From NCBI RefSeq assembly GCF_900111125.1, contig NZ_FOGE01000024.1:1-64000 (forward strand): a DNA stretch of 64,000 nt, written 5' to 3'. Below the pieces are notes generated by a model. The model was not told the DNA's origin. It was given only the letters and a program-made list of their open reading frames with translations, and ran no database searches. Within the stretch, counting starts at the first letter, position 1; every line of letters starts with the position of its first letter. This document shows positions 27,345 to 36,957 of the stretch, piece by piece. The translations under genes and the position numbers were made by a program. Source of the stretch: Sphingobium sp. YR768. GTDB taxonomy: Bacteria > Pseudomonadota > Alphaproteobacteria > Sphingomonadales > Sphingomonadaceae.

Positions 27345-27551
27345 ATGGGCGCGGTGAGCCGGGAAGACATTATGCGCCGTCTGGAGTTGCTGCGGGTGGA
27401 GCATCGCGACCTCGACAGCGCGATCGCGGCCCTTGCGGAAGCGGGCGGCGGCGACCAGATGCAGATTGCGCGGTTCAAGAAGCGCAAGCTGCGTCTGCGG
27501 GACGAGATCGCCTCGCTGGAGGATTCGCTGGTTCCGGACATCATCGCCTGA
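27345..27551 (+). CDS. DUF465 (YdcH) small protein
   Basis: The product has 68 residues if the ATG at 27345 is used; a GTG at 27354 fits the GGGAGG ribosome site better (11 versus 2 bases) and would give MSREDIMRRLELLRVEH. The sequence includes EHRDLDSAIAALAEAGGGDQ and FKKRKLRLRDEIASLEDSLV, the same KKxKLRLxDE signature as the divergent neighbour. It is a helical hairpin of unknown function. The rcdA gene follows after 130 bp, with a CtrA-like box between. Confidence 0.8.
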   Translation: MGAVSREDIMRRLELLRVEHRDLDSAIAALAEAGGGDQMQIARFKKRKLRLRDEIASLEDSLVPDIIA

Positions 27552-27574
27552 GCGGCTTTCCTTGCAATTTCCGG

Positions 27575-27590
27575 TTAATGGTTCGCTAAC
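27575..27590. promoter_or_regulatory. CtrA-like binding site upstream of rcdA
   Basis: TTAA-TGGTTCG-CTAAC matches the CtrA consensus TTAA-N7-TTAAC with one mismatch. It lies 92 bp upstream of the rcdA start. In Caulobacter, CtrA activates cell-cycle genes through this motif. Confidence 0.55.
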
Positions 27591-27681
27591 CGATCCCAAA
27601 TGGGACATTGCGTGCCCCGGCGGCCATTTCGAGCCAGCCAACAGGCCTGACAAATTTGTAAAAATATGGCAGCAACGCGGG

Positions 27682-28161
27682 ATGCGGAATGCAGCCTTTC
27701 TTGATCCTGGCCTTCATCGCCGTCTGGTCGACGGCCTCTATCTGGAAGCCATGGTGATGGCGGATGAGGCGCGCACTTATTTCGATGGCAGTGCGTCTCT
27801 GGATGATGGCGGCAATGACCCATTGCGCCGTGTCGCTTTCGCCTGCGAATCGCTCAAGGTGACGACGCGACTGATGCACATCATCGCCTGGCTGCTCAGC
27901 CAGCGGGCCTGGCAGCGCGGCGAGATTGGCGACGCGGATCTGGTCGACGAGAAATATCGGCTCGGCCGCGCAACCCAGACCGATGCCGAACTGGCGGGCA
28001 GCTTCCCCTTCACCGCCCGCGCCTTGATCGAGGCGAGCCAGGAGCTGTACGACCGCGTCGCCCGGCTTCAGGACCGGATGGACCTGATGACGGGGCAGGG
28101 GGAACAGGGCAGCGCCGGTCCGGCGCGTGCCTTGTGGGACCGGCTGAGCGGCGCTTTCTGA
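27682..28161 (+). CDS. rcdA: RcdA-family protein (DUF1465), CtrA-degradation adaptor
   Basis: The product has 159 residues. The sequence matches DUF1465: LVDGLYLEAMVMADEARTYF, LRRVAFACESLKVTTRLMHI, IAWLLSQRAWQRGEI and SFPFTARALIEASQELYDRV. In Caulobacter, RcdA is an adaptor that helps deliver CtrA to the ClpXP protease at the cell pole. The ATG at 27682 (MRNAAFLDPGLHRRLVDG) has only a weak ribosome site; the frame is open further upstream but without family resemblance. A near-consensus CtrA box lies 92 bp upstream, suggesting feedback control. Confidence 0.8.
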   Translation: MRNAAFLDPGLHRRLVDGLYLEAMVMADEARTYFDGSASLDDGGNDPLRRVAFACESLKVTTRLMHIIAWLLSQRAWQRGEIGDADLVDEKYRLGRATQTDAELAGSFPFTARALIEASQELYDRVARLQDRMDLMTGQGEQGSAGPARALWDRLSGAF

Positions 28162-28237
28162 CATTTGGCGGACAATTGACGCCGGCTGGACGCTTCCGGG
28201 CTGGCTTTGGCGCACAAAGTTGGGCTAGACCAGCGGC

Positions 28238-30325
28238 ATGACCGATGGTTTGCGGATCAGACGCCGCGTTTCAGGCTGCCCGCACACCGCTCGGCTTCTC
28301 CTTGCGCCGTTGCTGTTGACTGCCCCTTGCGTCGCGCGGGCGCAGCAGCCTGCGTCGGCGGAAGCCGCGCCCGATCCAACTCAGTCGCTGGAAGCGATGC
28401 CCGATATCGGCGTCGACTGGCCGGACATGGGGCAGCCCGATACCGTCACGCCCTTGCCCGACGACCCCGCCGATGCGCAGGCACAGGCGCCCGCCACGCC
28501 GACGCCGAATGTCGATCCGGCTCAGCCCGCCGATGCTCAGCCCGCCGCCGAAACGGAGGTTGCGCCGCCCGAAGACAATGTCGGTTTCACCGATGCCGGG
28601 GAAGAACGCCGCTACACGGTTCAGTTGACCGGGATAGACGCTATCGCCGATGCGCAATTCACCCTGCGCTTCGATGAATTGTCGGTCCTGCGGCAGGGGC
28701 AGGGCAAGTCCGCCAACCTCGCCCAGATCAACCGGCGCATGAAGGAAGATGGCGAACTGCTCGACCGGCTGCTGCGCGCCAAGGGCTTTTATGCCGCCCG
28801 CATTCGCAGCGCCGTCGCCGCGCCTCCACCGGGCAGCGACCGCCTGTCCGTCACTTTCGACATCGTGCCCGGCACCCAGTATCTGCTCGATTCCGTGGAC
28901 GTAAGCGGCTTGGCCGAAACAGCCGACCGCGAGGCCGATCTACGCGCCGCCTTCCCGCCCAAAACCGGTGATCCGGTCGATGCCGACAAGATATTGGCCG
29001 GGCGCGATGCGCTGGCGACCAAGCTCGCCGAAAGCGGCTTCCCCTTCGCCAAGGTGGACGAGCCCGAAGTGCGGATCGACCATGAAGAGCGCAAGGGCGA
29101 TCTGGACGTCATCGTCACGCCTGGCGGTTTCCGCCGCTTCGGCGCGATCAAGATGGCGGACGACACGCTGTTCGATGCGCATCATGTGCAGGAAATCGCC
29201 CGTTTCGATCCGGGCGATCCCTATATGGCCTCCGATGTCGAGGATTTGCGCCGGGCGATCGTCGCCACCGGCCTCGTCTCTTCGGTCAGCCTGACGCCCA
29301 GGGATGCGGGCGATGGCGAGCATGTCGATCTGGACGTCGGCCTGCGCCCCGCGCCGCTGCGCACCATCGCGGGCGAACTGGGCTATGGCACGGGCGAAGG
29401 CTATCGCGCCGAAGTCAGCTGGCAGCATCGCAATCTCTTCCCGCCCGAAGGCGCGGCGACGGTGCGCGGTGTGCTGGGTACGCAGGAACAGACCGGCTCC
29501 TTCACCTATCGCCGCAACAATTTCAAACGGCGCGACAATGTGCTGACCGGTCTGGTGTCGATCAGCAATATCAAGCGGGACGCCTATGATGCGCGCACCA
29601 TCACCCTGTCCGGCTCGATCGAGCGGCAGAGCAATATCCTGTTCCAGAAGAAATGGGTCTGGCGCTTCGGCGGGGAACTGATCGCGTCGGACGAAGCCGA
29701 TGCCTTCAGCGGCGGCGCACGCCGCACCTTCCTGATCGGGGCGGTGCCGGTCAGCCTGACCTATGACGGCAGCGACGATCTGCTCAATCCCAGCAAGGGC
29801 TTCCGTCTGGGCGCTCGCGTCAGCCCCGAACTTTCCTTCCAGGACAAGACTTTCGGCTATGCCCGCGTGCAGGTCGACGCCAGCGTCTATCAGCCGGTGA
29901 GTGATCGGGTGGTCGTGGCTGCCCGCACCCGCTTCGGCACGATCCTGGGGTCGAGCGTTGAGCAGATCGCACCGTCCCGCCGCTTCTATGCCGGCGGTGG
30001 CGCGTCGGTGCGCGGCTATGGCTATCAGGCGATCGGCCCGCGCTACGGCGAGGATGACGATCCGGTCGGCGGCAAGAGCCTGGCCGAATTCTCGCTCGAA
30101 ACCCGCGTCCGCTTTGGCAATTTCGGCGTCGTGCCCTTTGTCGATGCCGGCAATATCTCGACCAGTTTCCTGCCGCGCTTCCGCGACCTGCGCGTCGGCG
30201 CGGGTATGGGCGTGCGCTATTATAGCAGCTTCGGGCCGATCCGTGTCGATGTCGGCACGCCGATCAATCCCCAGTCGGGCGATCCGAAGGTCGCCGTCTA
30301 TGTCTCGCTGGGGCAGGCCTTCTGA
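28238..30325 (+). CDS. tamA: TamA-like outer-membrane assembly protein (BamA superfamily)
   Basis: The product has 695 residues, with an N-terminal signal region (RLLLAPLLLTAPCVARAQ) and a Pro/Ala/Asp-rich linker to about residue 125. POTRA domains follow (residues ~130-360; GDPVDADKILAGRDALATKL, DPGDPYMASDVEDLRRAIVA). The rest is an Omp85 16-strand barrel with YAGGGASVRGYGYQAIGPRY, the conserved lock motif region (VRGYGY), and ends in a barrel strand terminating in Phe (KVAVYVSLGQAF). TamA works with TamB in lipid transport and outer-membrane protein assembly. The next gene, tamB, overlaps the stop (TGATG). Confidence 0.92.
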   Translation: MTDGLRIRRRVSGCPHTARLLLAPLLLTAPCVARAQQPASAEAAPDPTQSLEAMPDIGVDWPDMGQPDTVTPLPDDPADAQAQAPATPTPNVDPAQPADAQPAAETEVAPPEDNVGFTDAGEERRYTVQLTGIDAIADAQFTLRFDELSVLRQGQGKSANLAQINRRMKEDGELLDRLLRAKGFYAARIRSAVAAPPPGSDRLSVTFDIVPGTQYLLDSVDVSGLAETADREADLRAAFPPKTGDPVDADKILAGRDALATKLAESGFPFAKVDEPEVRIDHEERKGDLDVIVTPGGFRRFGAIKMADDTLFDAHHVQEIARFDPGDPYMASDVEDLRRAIVATGLVSSVSLTPRDAGDGEHVDLDVGLRPAPLRTIAGELGYGTGEGYRAEVSWQHRNLFPPEGAATVRGVLGTQEQTGSFTYRRNNFKRRDNVLTGLVSISNIKRDAYDARTITLSGSIERQSNILFQKKWVWRFGGELIASDEADAFSGGARRTFLIGAVPVSLTYDGSDDLLNPSKGFRLGARVSPELSFQDKTFGYARVQVDASVYQPVSDRVVVAARTRFGTILGSSVEQIAPSRRFYAGGGASVRGYGYQAIGPRYGEDDDPVGGKSLAEFSLETRVRFGNFGVVPFVDAGNISTSFLPRFRDLRVGAGMGVRYYSSFGPIRVDVGTPINPQSGDPKVAVYVSLGQAF

Positions 30326-33300
30326 TGGCGGAAGACGCGATCCCGGCTCCGCCCGTGCCGCCACCGCCACCCGCGCCACGCCCCCGCCGGGCATGGGACG
30401 GGCGCTGGCAGCGCTGGCTGCTGGGCGTCATCGCCAGTCTGCTCCTGATCGTCGTCGGCGCGCTCGTCTGGCTCGATACTACGCCCGGCCATCGTTTCCT
30501 TGCCTCGCGCATCGCCACCATCAAGCCCGTGTCCGGCCTGCGCATGCGCGTCGACCGGATCGATGGCAGCATCTATCGCAAGCTGGTCCTGCACAATCTG
30601 GCGCTGTCCGATCCCAAGGGCGTGTTTCTGGACGCGCCGCGCGTGGAACTGGACTGGTGGCCCTTCGCCTGGGTATCGAACCGGCTGGACATAGACCGTC
30701 TGGTGATCCCGCGCGCGACCCTGCGCAAATTGCCCAAGCTCAACCCGACCCAGCGGCAGGGGCCGATCCTGCCGGGCTTTGACATTCGCCTGATGCAATT
30801 TTCCGTCGGTCGGCTCGATGTCGCCCCAGCCATCGCTGGCCGGGCGCAGGTCGCGACCATGGCGGGCGATGCCGATGTGCGCGGCGGCCGGGCGATCATC
30901 GATCTGACGGCCCGGACGCTGGACGGCGGCGACGCGCTGACGATCGCGCTGGACAGCCGCCCGGACAAGGATCGCTTCTCGCTCGACGTTACGGTCAATG
31001 CCCCCAAAGGCGGCGTGCTGGCGGCGATGGCGGGGCTGAAGCAGGCGGCCAATCTGCGCATCGGTGGCAAGGGTAGCTGGAGCCGCTGGGATGGGCGCCT
31101 TTTCGCCACGCTGGACGCCGTCCCCGCCGCCGATTTCACGCTGGCCGCGCGCAGTGGCGCCTATTCCGCGCGGGGTTCGATCGAGGGCGCGGCGATATCG
31201 GGCAACGGCCTGCTCCGCCGCATGGCCGATCCGCGCCTGATGGTCCGCGCTAATGGTACGATGGTCGATCGGGTGATCGACGGCCATGTCATGCTGCAAT
31301 CCACCGCCTTCGATCTGGGGGCGGACGGCGCGATCGACCTGCGCAACAATGCGCTCGACAATATGCTGCTGACGCTCAAGCTCGCCCGCCCGCAGGCGCT
31401 GCTCAAGACGATGCGTGGCAGCGATATCAGCGCAAAGGTCCGGCTGGACGGCCCGTTCGCCGCGCTGGGCTATGAATATCTGCTCACCGCCAAACAGATC
31501 GCCTTCGAAAAGACCGTCATCCATGACGTCCGCGCCGAAGGCAAAGGCCGCGCTGGCAAGGGGCCTGCGCTGATCCCGGTCAAGCTGCGCGCACGCCGTC
31601 TGGACGGGCAGGGCGACCTGATCGAAGGTATAGTGCGCAATTTCCAGATTGATGGCGTGCTGCAACTCAAGGGGCAGCAGATCGTCAGCAATCCCATGCC
31701 CTTCCGGTCGGACAAGCTGCGCGGCAAGCTGGTGGCGACTGCCGATCTCAAGACCGGCCGCTATGACATCGGCCTGGACGGGCAACTCACTAATCTGTTC
31801 ATTCGCGGCCTTGGCATCGTCGACCTGACCTCCCGCCTGCGTGCCGCACCGCGCGCCGATGGCGCATTCGGCCTGACCGGCACTGCGCTGGCGCGGGTGC
31901 GGCGGCTGGACAATGAATTTCTGCGCTCGCTGGGCGGTGGTCTGCCGACGGTGCGCGGCGGGCTGGACCTGCTCAAGGGCGGCGAACTGGCGCTGACCAA
32001 TTTGACGCTGGAGTCGCCGCTCCTCACCCTGACCGGTCGCGGGCTGCGCCATCCCGACCAGACGCTGCATCTGGAAGCGAGCGGACGGCATCAGCGCTAT
32101 GGCCCGCTGCAACTCACGCTTGATGGCATGATCGAGCACCCCACCATCGACCTGCTGCTGCAACGGCCGATGGATGCGCTGGGCCTGCGCGATGTGAAGG
32201 CGCATCTGATCCCCGATGCCAGTGGCTATAGCTATGTCGCCAATGGCGGATCGACGCTTGGGCCTTTCGCCGGCCGGGGTGTGATCCTGTTGCCGCCCGG
32301 TGGGCAGGCGGTGGTGCGCGTCGCCAATCTCGCCGTGTCGGGTGTCACCGCCAGCGGGGATATCCGGCCGATCAATGGCGGACTGGACGGGCAACTGGCG
32401 GTCAACGGCCCGGTCACGGGCTATATCGGTTTCAAGCCGATCAATGATGTCCAGCAGGTCCAGCTTCAACTCAACGCCAGTGACGCCAGCTTCGAAGGGC
32501 CGACCGTCATCGCGGTGCGGCGTGGCACCCTCAACGGCACGATCCTGCTCGATCCCGACGGCACGACCGTCACCGCCACGGCGCAGGCGCGGGGCCTGCG
32601 CGTGGGCGGCGTGCTGCTCGGCCGCTTTGCCGCCAATGCCGAACTGGTCGATGGCAAGGGCAAGATACGCGGCAGCCTGGCAGGGCAGCGGGGCCGCATC
32701 TTCGATCTTCAGGGTGAAGCACAGGTGGAGCCGGACAGCATCCGCCTGTCGGCCGGCGGCACCATCGACAAGCGCGCCATCCGGCTCGACCGGGCGGCCC
32801 TGCTGACACGAACGGAGGATGGCTGGCGCCTGTCGCCCGCGACGATCAGCTATGCCGGCGGGTCGCTGCAACTGGCCGGTGAACTGGGTGCCGCGTCGAC
32901 CCATGTCGAGGCACGGATGCAGAAACTGCCTTTGTCTTTGCTCGACATCGCCTATGACAATCTGGGGCTGGGCGGCATGGCGACCGGATCGCTCAGCTAT
33001 GTGCAGCCGCGCGGTGGCCTGCCCACCGGCAAGGCGGAACTGCGCATCCGTGGCCTGTCCCGATCCGGCCTGTCGCTCAGCTCCCGCCCGGTCGATGTCG
33101 GCGTCAACGCGATCCTGTCGCCGGATCGGCTGGCGACGCGCATGGTCTTCGTGTCCGATGGCAAGACGATCGGACAGGCGCAGGCCTTGCTCAACCCGCT
33201 GGGCAGCGACGGCAATCTGGTCGACCGGCTGAACAAAGCGCCCTTCTTCGCCCAGTTGCGCTATAATGGCACCGCTGACACGCTGTGGCGCCTGGTGGGC

Positions 33301-34521
33301 GTGGAGATTGTCGACATTGGCGGCCCAGTCGCCGTATCGGCCGACATGCGCGGCACGCTGGGCGAACCGGCGATCACCGGCACCTTCACCACCGATAATG
33401 CGACGATCAACAGCCCGGTTACGGGCATGCGGCTGAACGGCGTCAAGGCGCGCGGTCGCTTCTCCGGCGCGCAACTCGTCATCTCCAGCTTTGCCGCCAA
33501 CGCGCAAAATGGCGGCACGGTGAACGGCACCGGCCGCTTCACCTTCAACGGTATCGCGGGCGTCGGCATGAACCTGGCGCTTCAGGCGGATAATGCCGCG
33601 CTGCTGGAACGGGACGATATCGCCGCGACCGTCACCGGCCCGATCACCATCCGCTCCGATGGCGTGGGCGGCACAATCGGCGGCGACCTGACGCTCAACA
33701 AGAGCCGCTTCACCATGGGCCGCGCCGCCGCCGTCGCGGAAATCCCGGAACTGCGCGTGATAGAGGTCAACCGCGCCGGTGACGAAATCGAACGCGCACG
33801 CGCCGTTACCCCCTGGACCCTCGCCATCAAGGCACGGGCGCGCAACCGTCTGGCCGTCACCGGGCTGGGCATAGAAAGCGAATGGCGCGCCAATCTGGAC
33901 ATTGGCGGTTCGGTGACCAATCCCGCGCTGGCGGGCACGGCCGATCTCCTCAAGGGCACCTATGACTTTGCCGGCCGCCGCTTCGACCTGCGCGAAGGCA
34001 AGATCCAGTTTGACGGCCGCAGCCCGATCAACCCCACGCTGGATATCGATGCGGAGGCGGACGTCAGCGATCTGAGCGCCACCATCCATGTCGGCGGCAC
34101 CGGCCTCAAGCCCGACATCACCTTCAGCAGCACGCCCGCCTTGCCGCAGGACGAACTGCTCTCGCGCATCCTGTTCGGCACCTCGATCACCAGCCTGTCC
34201 GCACCCGAAGCGTTGCAGCTGGCATCGGCGGTGGGTTCGCTTCAGGGCAATGGCGGGCTGGACCCGATCAATGCGGTGCGCAAGGCGGCCGGGCTGGACC
34301 GGCTGCGCATCATCGCCGCCGATCCGACCCAGGGGCAGGGGACATCGATCGCGGCGGGCAAATATCTGACCCGCAAAACCTATGTGGAACTGATCACCGA
34401 CGGACAGGGCTATAGTGCGACCCGGATGGAATATCAGGTGACTCGCTGGCTGTCGCTGCTAGGGGCGATCTCCACATTGGGGCGCCAGAGCGCCAACGTG
34501 CGGGTGTCCAAGGATTATTGA
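30325..34521 (+). CDS. tamB: TamB-like inner-membrane translocation/assembly protein
   Basis: The product has 1398 residues. A cytoplasmic Pro/Arg start is followed by one transmembrane anchor near residues 30-55 (WLLGVIASLLLIVVGALVWL). Then comes a very long AsmA-like beta-helix of repeated strands spanning the periplasm. The C-terminal DUF490 domain shows GTYDFAGRRFDLREGKIQFD, GRSPINPTLDIDAEADVSD, PALPQDELLSRILFGTSI and a final YQVTRWLSLLGAISTLGRQ. TamB bridges the inner membrane to TamA and probably conducts phospholipids. The start overlaps the tamA stop. The sdaA GTG follows after 1 bp, so read-through of all three is likely. Confidence 0.92.
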   Translation: MAEDAIPAPPVPPPPPAPRPRRAWDGRWQRWLLGVIASLLLIVVGALVWLDTTPGHRFLASRIATIKPVSGLRMRVDRIDGSIYRKLVLHNLALSDPKGVFLDAPRVELDWWPFAWVSNRLDIDRLVIPRATLRKLPKLNPTQRQGPILPGFDIRLMQFSVGRLDVAPAIAGRAQVATMAGDADVRGGRAIIDLTARTLDGGDALTIALDSRPDKDRFSLDVTVNAPKGGVLAAMAGLKQAANLRIGGKGSWSRWDGRLFATLDAVPAADFTLAARSGAYSARGSIEGAAISGNGLLRRMADPRLMVRANGTMVDRVIDGHVMLQSTAFDLGADGAIDLRNNALDNMLLTLKLARPQALLKTMRGSDISAKVRLDGPFAALGYEYLLTAKQIAFEKTVIHDVRAEGKGRAGKGPALIPVKLRARRLDGQGDLIEGIVRNFQIDGVLQLKGQQIVSNPMPFRSDKLRGKLVATADLKTGRYDIGLDGQLTNLFIRGLGIVDLTSRLRAAPRADGAFGLTGTALARVRRLDNEFLRSLGGGLPTVRGGLDLLKGGELALTNLTLESPLLTLTGRGLRHPDQTLHLEASGRHQRYGPLQLTLDGMIEHPTIDLLLQRPMDALGLRDVKAHLIPDASGYSYVANGGSTLGPFAGRGVILLPPGGQAVVRVANLAVSGVTASGDIRPINGGLDGQLAVNGPVTGYIGFKPINDVQQVQLQLNASDASFEGPTVIAVRRGTLNGTILLDPDGTTVTATAQARGLRVGGVLLGRFAANAELVDGKGKIRGSLAGQRGRIFDLQGEAQVEPDSIRLSAGGTIDKRAIRLDRAALLTRTEDGWRLSPATISYAGGSLQLAGELGAASTHVEARMQKLPLSLLDIAYDNLGLGGMATGSLSYVQPRGGLPTGKAELRIRGLSRSGLSLSSRPVDVGVNAILSPDRLATRMVFVSDGKTIGQAQALLNPLGSDGNLVDRLNKAPFFAQLRYNGTADTLWRLVGVEIVDIGGPVAVSADMRGTLGEPAITGTFTTDNATINSPVTGMRLNGVKARGRFSGAQLVISSFAANAQNGGTVNGTGRFTFNGIAGVGMNLALQADNAALLERDDIAATVTGPITIRSDGVGGTIGGDLTLNKSRFTMGRAAAVAEIPELRVIEVNRAGDEIERARAVTPWTLAIKARARNRLAVTGLGIESEWRANLDIGGSVTNPALAGTADLLKGTYDFAGRRFDLREGKIQFDGRSPINPTLDIDAEADVSDLSATIHVGGTGLKPDITFSSTPALPQDELLSRILFGTSITSLSAPEALQLASAVGSLQGNGGLDPINAVRKAAGLDRLRIIAADPTQGQGTSIAAGKYLTRKTYVELITDGQGYSATRMEYQVTRWLSLLGAISTLGRQSANVRVSKDY

Positions 34522-34522
34522 T

Positions 34523-35917
34523 GTGACCAAAAGCCGTATCGACGCCACCACAGCGATCAGCGTGATGGACCTGTTCACCATCGGCATCGGCCCGTCCAGC
34601 TCGCACACCGTCGGGCCGATGCGCGCGGCGCTGATGTTCATGGACACGCTGCCGTCTCATCCCGACCGGGTCCAGTGCGAATTGTTTGGATCGCTGGCCC
34701 TGACCGGCCGGGGCCATGCCACCGACAGCGCCATCCTGCTCGGCCTGTCGGGCTATCGTCCGGAAAGCGTCGATCCCGATGCCATCGCCGATATTCTCAC
34801 CGCGATTCGCAGTGATCGCCGCATCCGCGCCGGCAGCGCCCTGGACCATTGGGTCGCGTTCGAGGAGGATCGCGACCTGCTGTTCCGCATGGGCGAATTT
34901 CTGGAGGCGCACAGCAACGGCATGCGCTTTACCGCCTGGCTGCCGGACCGGGCGGAACCGCTGGTGCGCGACTATTATTCGATCGGCGGCGGAGCGGTGC
35001 TGCCCGGTGTCGTGCCGGTCAGCGACGATGCCCCGCTCGGCCACAATGTGGTGCAGCCCTATCCCTTCTCCTCCGGCGTCGAAATGCTGGCGCAGGGGGA
35101 AGCCAGCGGCCTGTCGATCGCGACTCTGGTCCTGCGCAACGAAGGCGCCTGGCGCGTACAGGCGGAAACCGACGGCTTTCTCGACAGCGTGATCGACGCC
35201 ATGTCTGCCTCGATCGATCGCGGGCTGGAACAGGAAGGCCTCCTGCCCGGTGGCCTCAAGGTCCGCCGACGCGCCCGCGCCATTCATCAGCGCCTGCGCC
35301 TGCAACAGGATGCGCTGGGACCGGCCCAGATTTTCGAATGGGTCAGCCTGTTTGCGCTGGCGGTGAATGAGGAAAATGCTGCGGGTGGCCGGGTCGTCAC
35401 TGCACCCACCAATGGCGCGGCGGGTGTGATCCCGGCGGTCCTCCATTATTATCGCCGCTTCGTCCCCGGCGCCGATCGCGATGGCGAGCGCCGCTTCCTG
35501 CTCACCGCCGCAGCGATCGGCTTCCTCTACAAGAAGCGCGCCTCCATCTCCGCCGCCGAAATGGGCTGTCAGGGGGAAGTGGGCGTCGCCTGCTCCATGG
35601 CGGCAGCCGGGCTCGCGGCGGTGCTGGGCGGCACCAACCAGCAGATCGAAAATGCCGCCGAAATCGGCATGGAACATAATCTTGGCCTCACCTGCGACCC
35701 CATCGGTGGGCTGGTCCAGATCCCCTGCATCGAACGCAACACGATGGGCGCCGTCAAGGCGATCAACGCCGCCTATCTCGCGCTTCAGGGCGACGGCCGC
35801 CATATCGTTAGCCTGGACGCGGTAATCGAAACCATGCGCCAGACAGGGGAGGATATGGCCAGCCGCTACAAGGAAACCTCGCTCGGCGGCCTTGCCGTCA
35901 ATGTGGTGGAATGCTGA
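34523..35917 (+). CDS. sdaA: L-serine ammonia-lyase (iron-sulfur type)
   Basis: The product has 464 residues with a GTG start one base after the tamB stop. It deaminates L-serine to pyruvate and ammonia. The beta domain starts SVMDLFTIGIGPSSSHTVGP, and the alpha domain has the 4Fe-4S cysteines in EMGCQGEVGVACSMAAAGL, GLTCDPIGGLVQIPCIERN and the C-terminal NVVEC, where the last Cys is a known intramolecular ligand in this family. Length and single-chain layout fit the Gram-negative SdaA/SdaB class. Co-transcription with tamAB appears incidental to function. Confidence 0.95.
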   Translation: MTKSRIDATTAISVMDLFTIGIGPSSSHTVGPMRAALMFMDTLPSHPDRVQCELFGSLALTGRGHATDSAILLGLSGYRPESVDPDAIADILTAIRSDRRIRAGSALDHWVAFEEDRDLLFRMGEFLEAHSNGMRFTAWLPDRAEPLVRDYYSIGGGAVLPGVVPVSDDAPLGHNVVQPYPFSSGVEMLAQGEASGLSIATLVLRNEGAWRVQAETDGFLDSVIDAMSASIDRGLEQEGLLPGGLKVRRRARAIHQRLRLQQDALGPAQIFEWVSLFALAVNEENAAGGRVVTAPTNGAAGVIPAVLHYYRRFVPGADRDGERRFLLTAAAIGFLYKKRASISAAEMGCQGEVGVACSMAAAGLAAVLGGTNQQIENAAEIGMEHNLGLTCDPIGGLVQIPCIERNTMGAVKAINAAYLALQGDGRHIVSLDAVIETMRQTGEDMASRYKETSLGGLAVNVVEC

Positions 35918-36097
35918 AGCGGGTTCCTTCGCTTCATCGCTTCCGCGCCACATCTGCCAGACGAACAGAGCCGATTTCGTGTCATTAATATCACATAATC
36001 AAACGTTTATCTGGCGTTCATGAAACAAAGGCGGCCGCTCCGGCTTCATCGCCTCACCCCGTCGAAAGGGGAGAGAATGACGAACGGAGTATCTGTT

Positions 36098-36751
36098 ATG
36101 CGTAAGTTGATGGTCGCAACCCTTCTGGCCGGCGCAACCGTCGCCACCCCCGCGCTGGCGCAGGATGTCGGCCCGACCTTCACCGGTCCGCGCGTCGAAG
36201 CGATCCTGGGCTATGACCGCACCGGCGCCGGCAGCGATGTCGATAATGACAATGGCCGGGACGATCAGAATATCGATGGCCTGCTCTATGGTGTCGGCGC
36301 TGGCTATGACGTCAACCTCGGCAGCGCGGTTGTCGGCGTGGAAGGCGAATATACCGACTCCACCGCCAAGAGCAGCCGCCGCGACTTTTCCGATCAGTTC
36401 GGCTTCGGCCGCGTGAAGCAGGGCCGCGACCTCTATATCGGTGCGCGCGCCGGTATCCTCGCCAACCCGCAGACGCTGGTCTATGTGAAGGGCGGCTATA
36501 CCAACACCAAGCTGGACGTGCTGGCCGGCGACACCGACGAGACGACCGACACCGCTTTCAAGCTGGACGGCTGGCGCATCGGTGCGGGCGTGGAACGGGC
36601 GATCAACGCCAACACCTTCGCCAAGGTGGAATATCGCTATTCCAAATATGAGGATGCCCACATCAACTTCGCCGACGGTTCGACCAGCAGCGAATTCGGC
36701 ATCGACACCGACCGCCATCAGGTCGTCGGCAGCATCGGCTGGCGTTTCTAA
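36098..36751 (+). CDS. Outer-membrane beta-barrel protein
   Basis: The product has 217 residues from the ATG at 36098, with GGAG eight bases upstream; a start at 36077 would add seven residues and spoil the signal peptide (MRKLMVATLLAGATVATPAL, cut near ALAQ). It forms an 8-stranded OmpA/porin-like barrel: PRVEAILGYDRTG, GVGAGYDVNLGSAVVGVEGE, LYIGARAGILANPQTLVYVK and ending HQVVGSIGWRF with the terminal Phe that the BAM machinery recognises. It belongs to the small opacity-type porin family; the ligand is unknown. A terminator follows at 36869. Confidence 0.85.
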   Translation: MRKLMVATLLAGATVATPALAQDVGPTFTGPRVEAILGYDRTGAGSDVDNDNGRDDQNIDGLLYGVGAGYDVNLGSAVVGVEGEYTDSTAKSSRRDFSDQFGFGRVKQGRDLYIGARAGILANPQTLVYVKGGYTNTKLDVLAGDTDETTDTAFKLDGWRIGAGVERAINANTFAKVEYRYSKYEDAHINFADGSTSSEFGIDTDRHQVVGSIGWRF

Positions 36752-36868
36752 GGTTTCGCTCCTTTAGTCCGCACTGCCCCCGTTCGGTTCGGGCCTGTCG
36801 AGAACGCTCTCGCGCGCCGGTTTGACGGGGAACGGAGCAGACTGAAGGCGCAAAGCAGGTCGAGGGGG

Positions 36869-36899
36869 AAGGGGCCGGTCATGCGATCGGCCCCTTTTT
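36869..36899 (+). terminator. Intrinsic terminator after the barrel gene
   Basis: AAGGGGCCG and CGGCCCCTT form the stem around a 10-nt loop, followed by TTTTTC. It lies 118 bp after the barrel gene stop. Confidence 0.8.
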
Positions 36900-36957
36900 C
36901 CGTCGTCACGCCGATGCCCCCTATCTGCCCGCCTGCGGGGATGCTATTTACATCCTT

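Noticed and set aside
30298..34089. A 1263-codon open frame on the minus strand inside tamB.
   Set aside because: It is antisense to an unmistakable tamB, has arginine/glutamine/alanine-rich shadow composition and matches no family.
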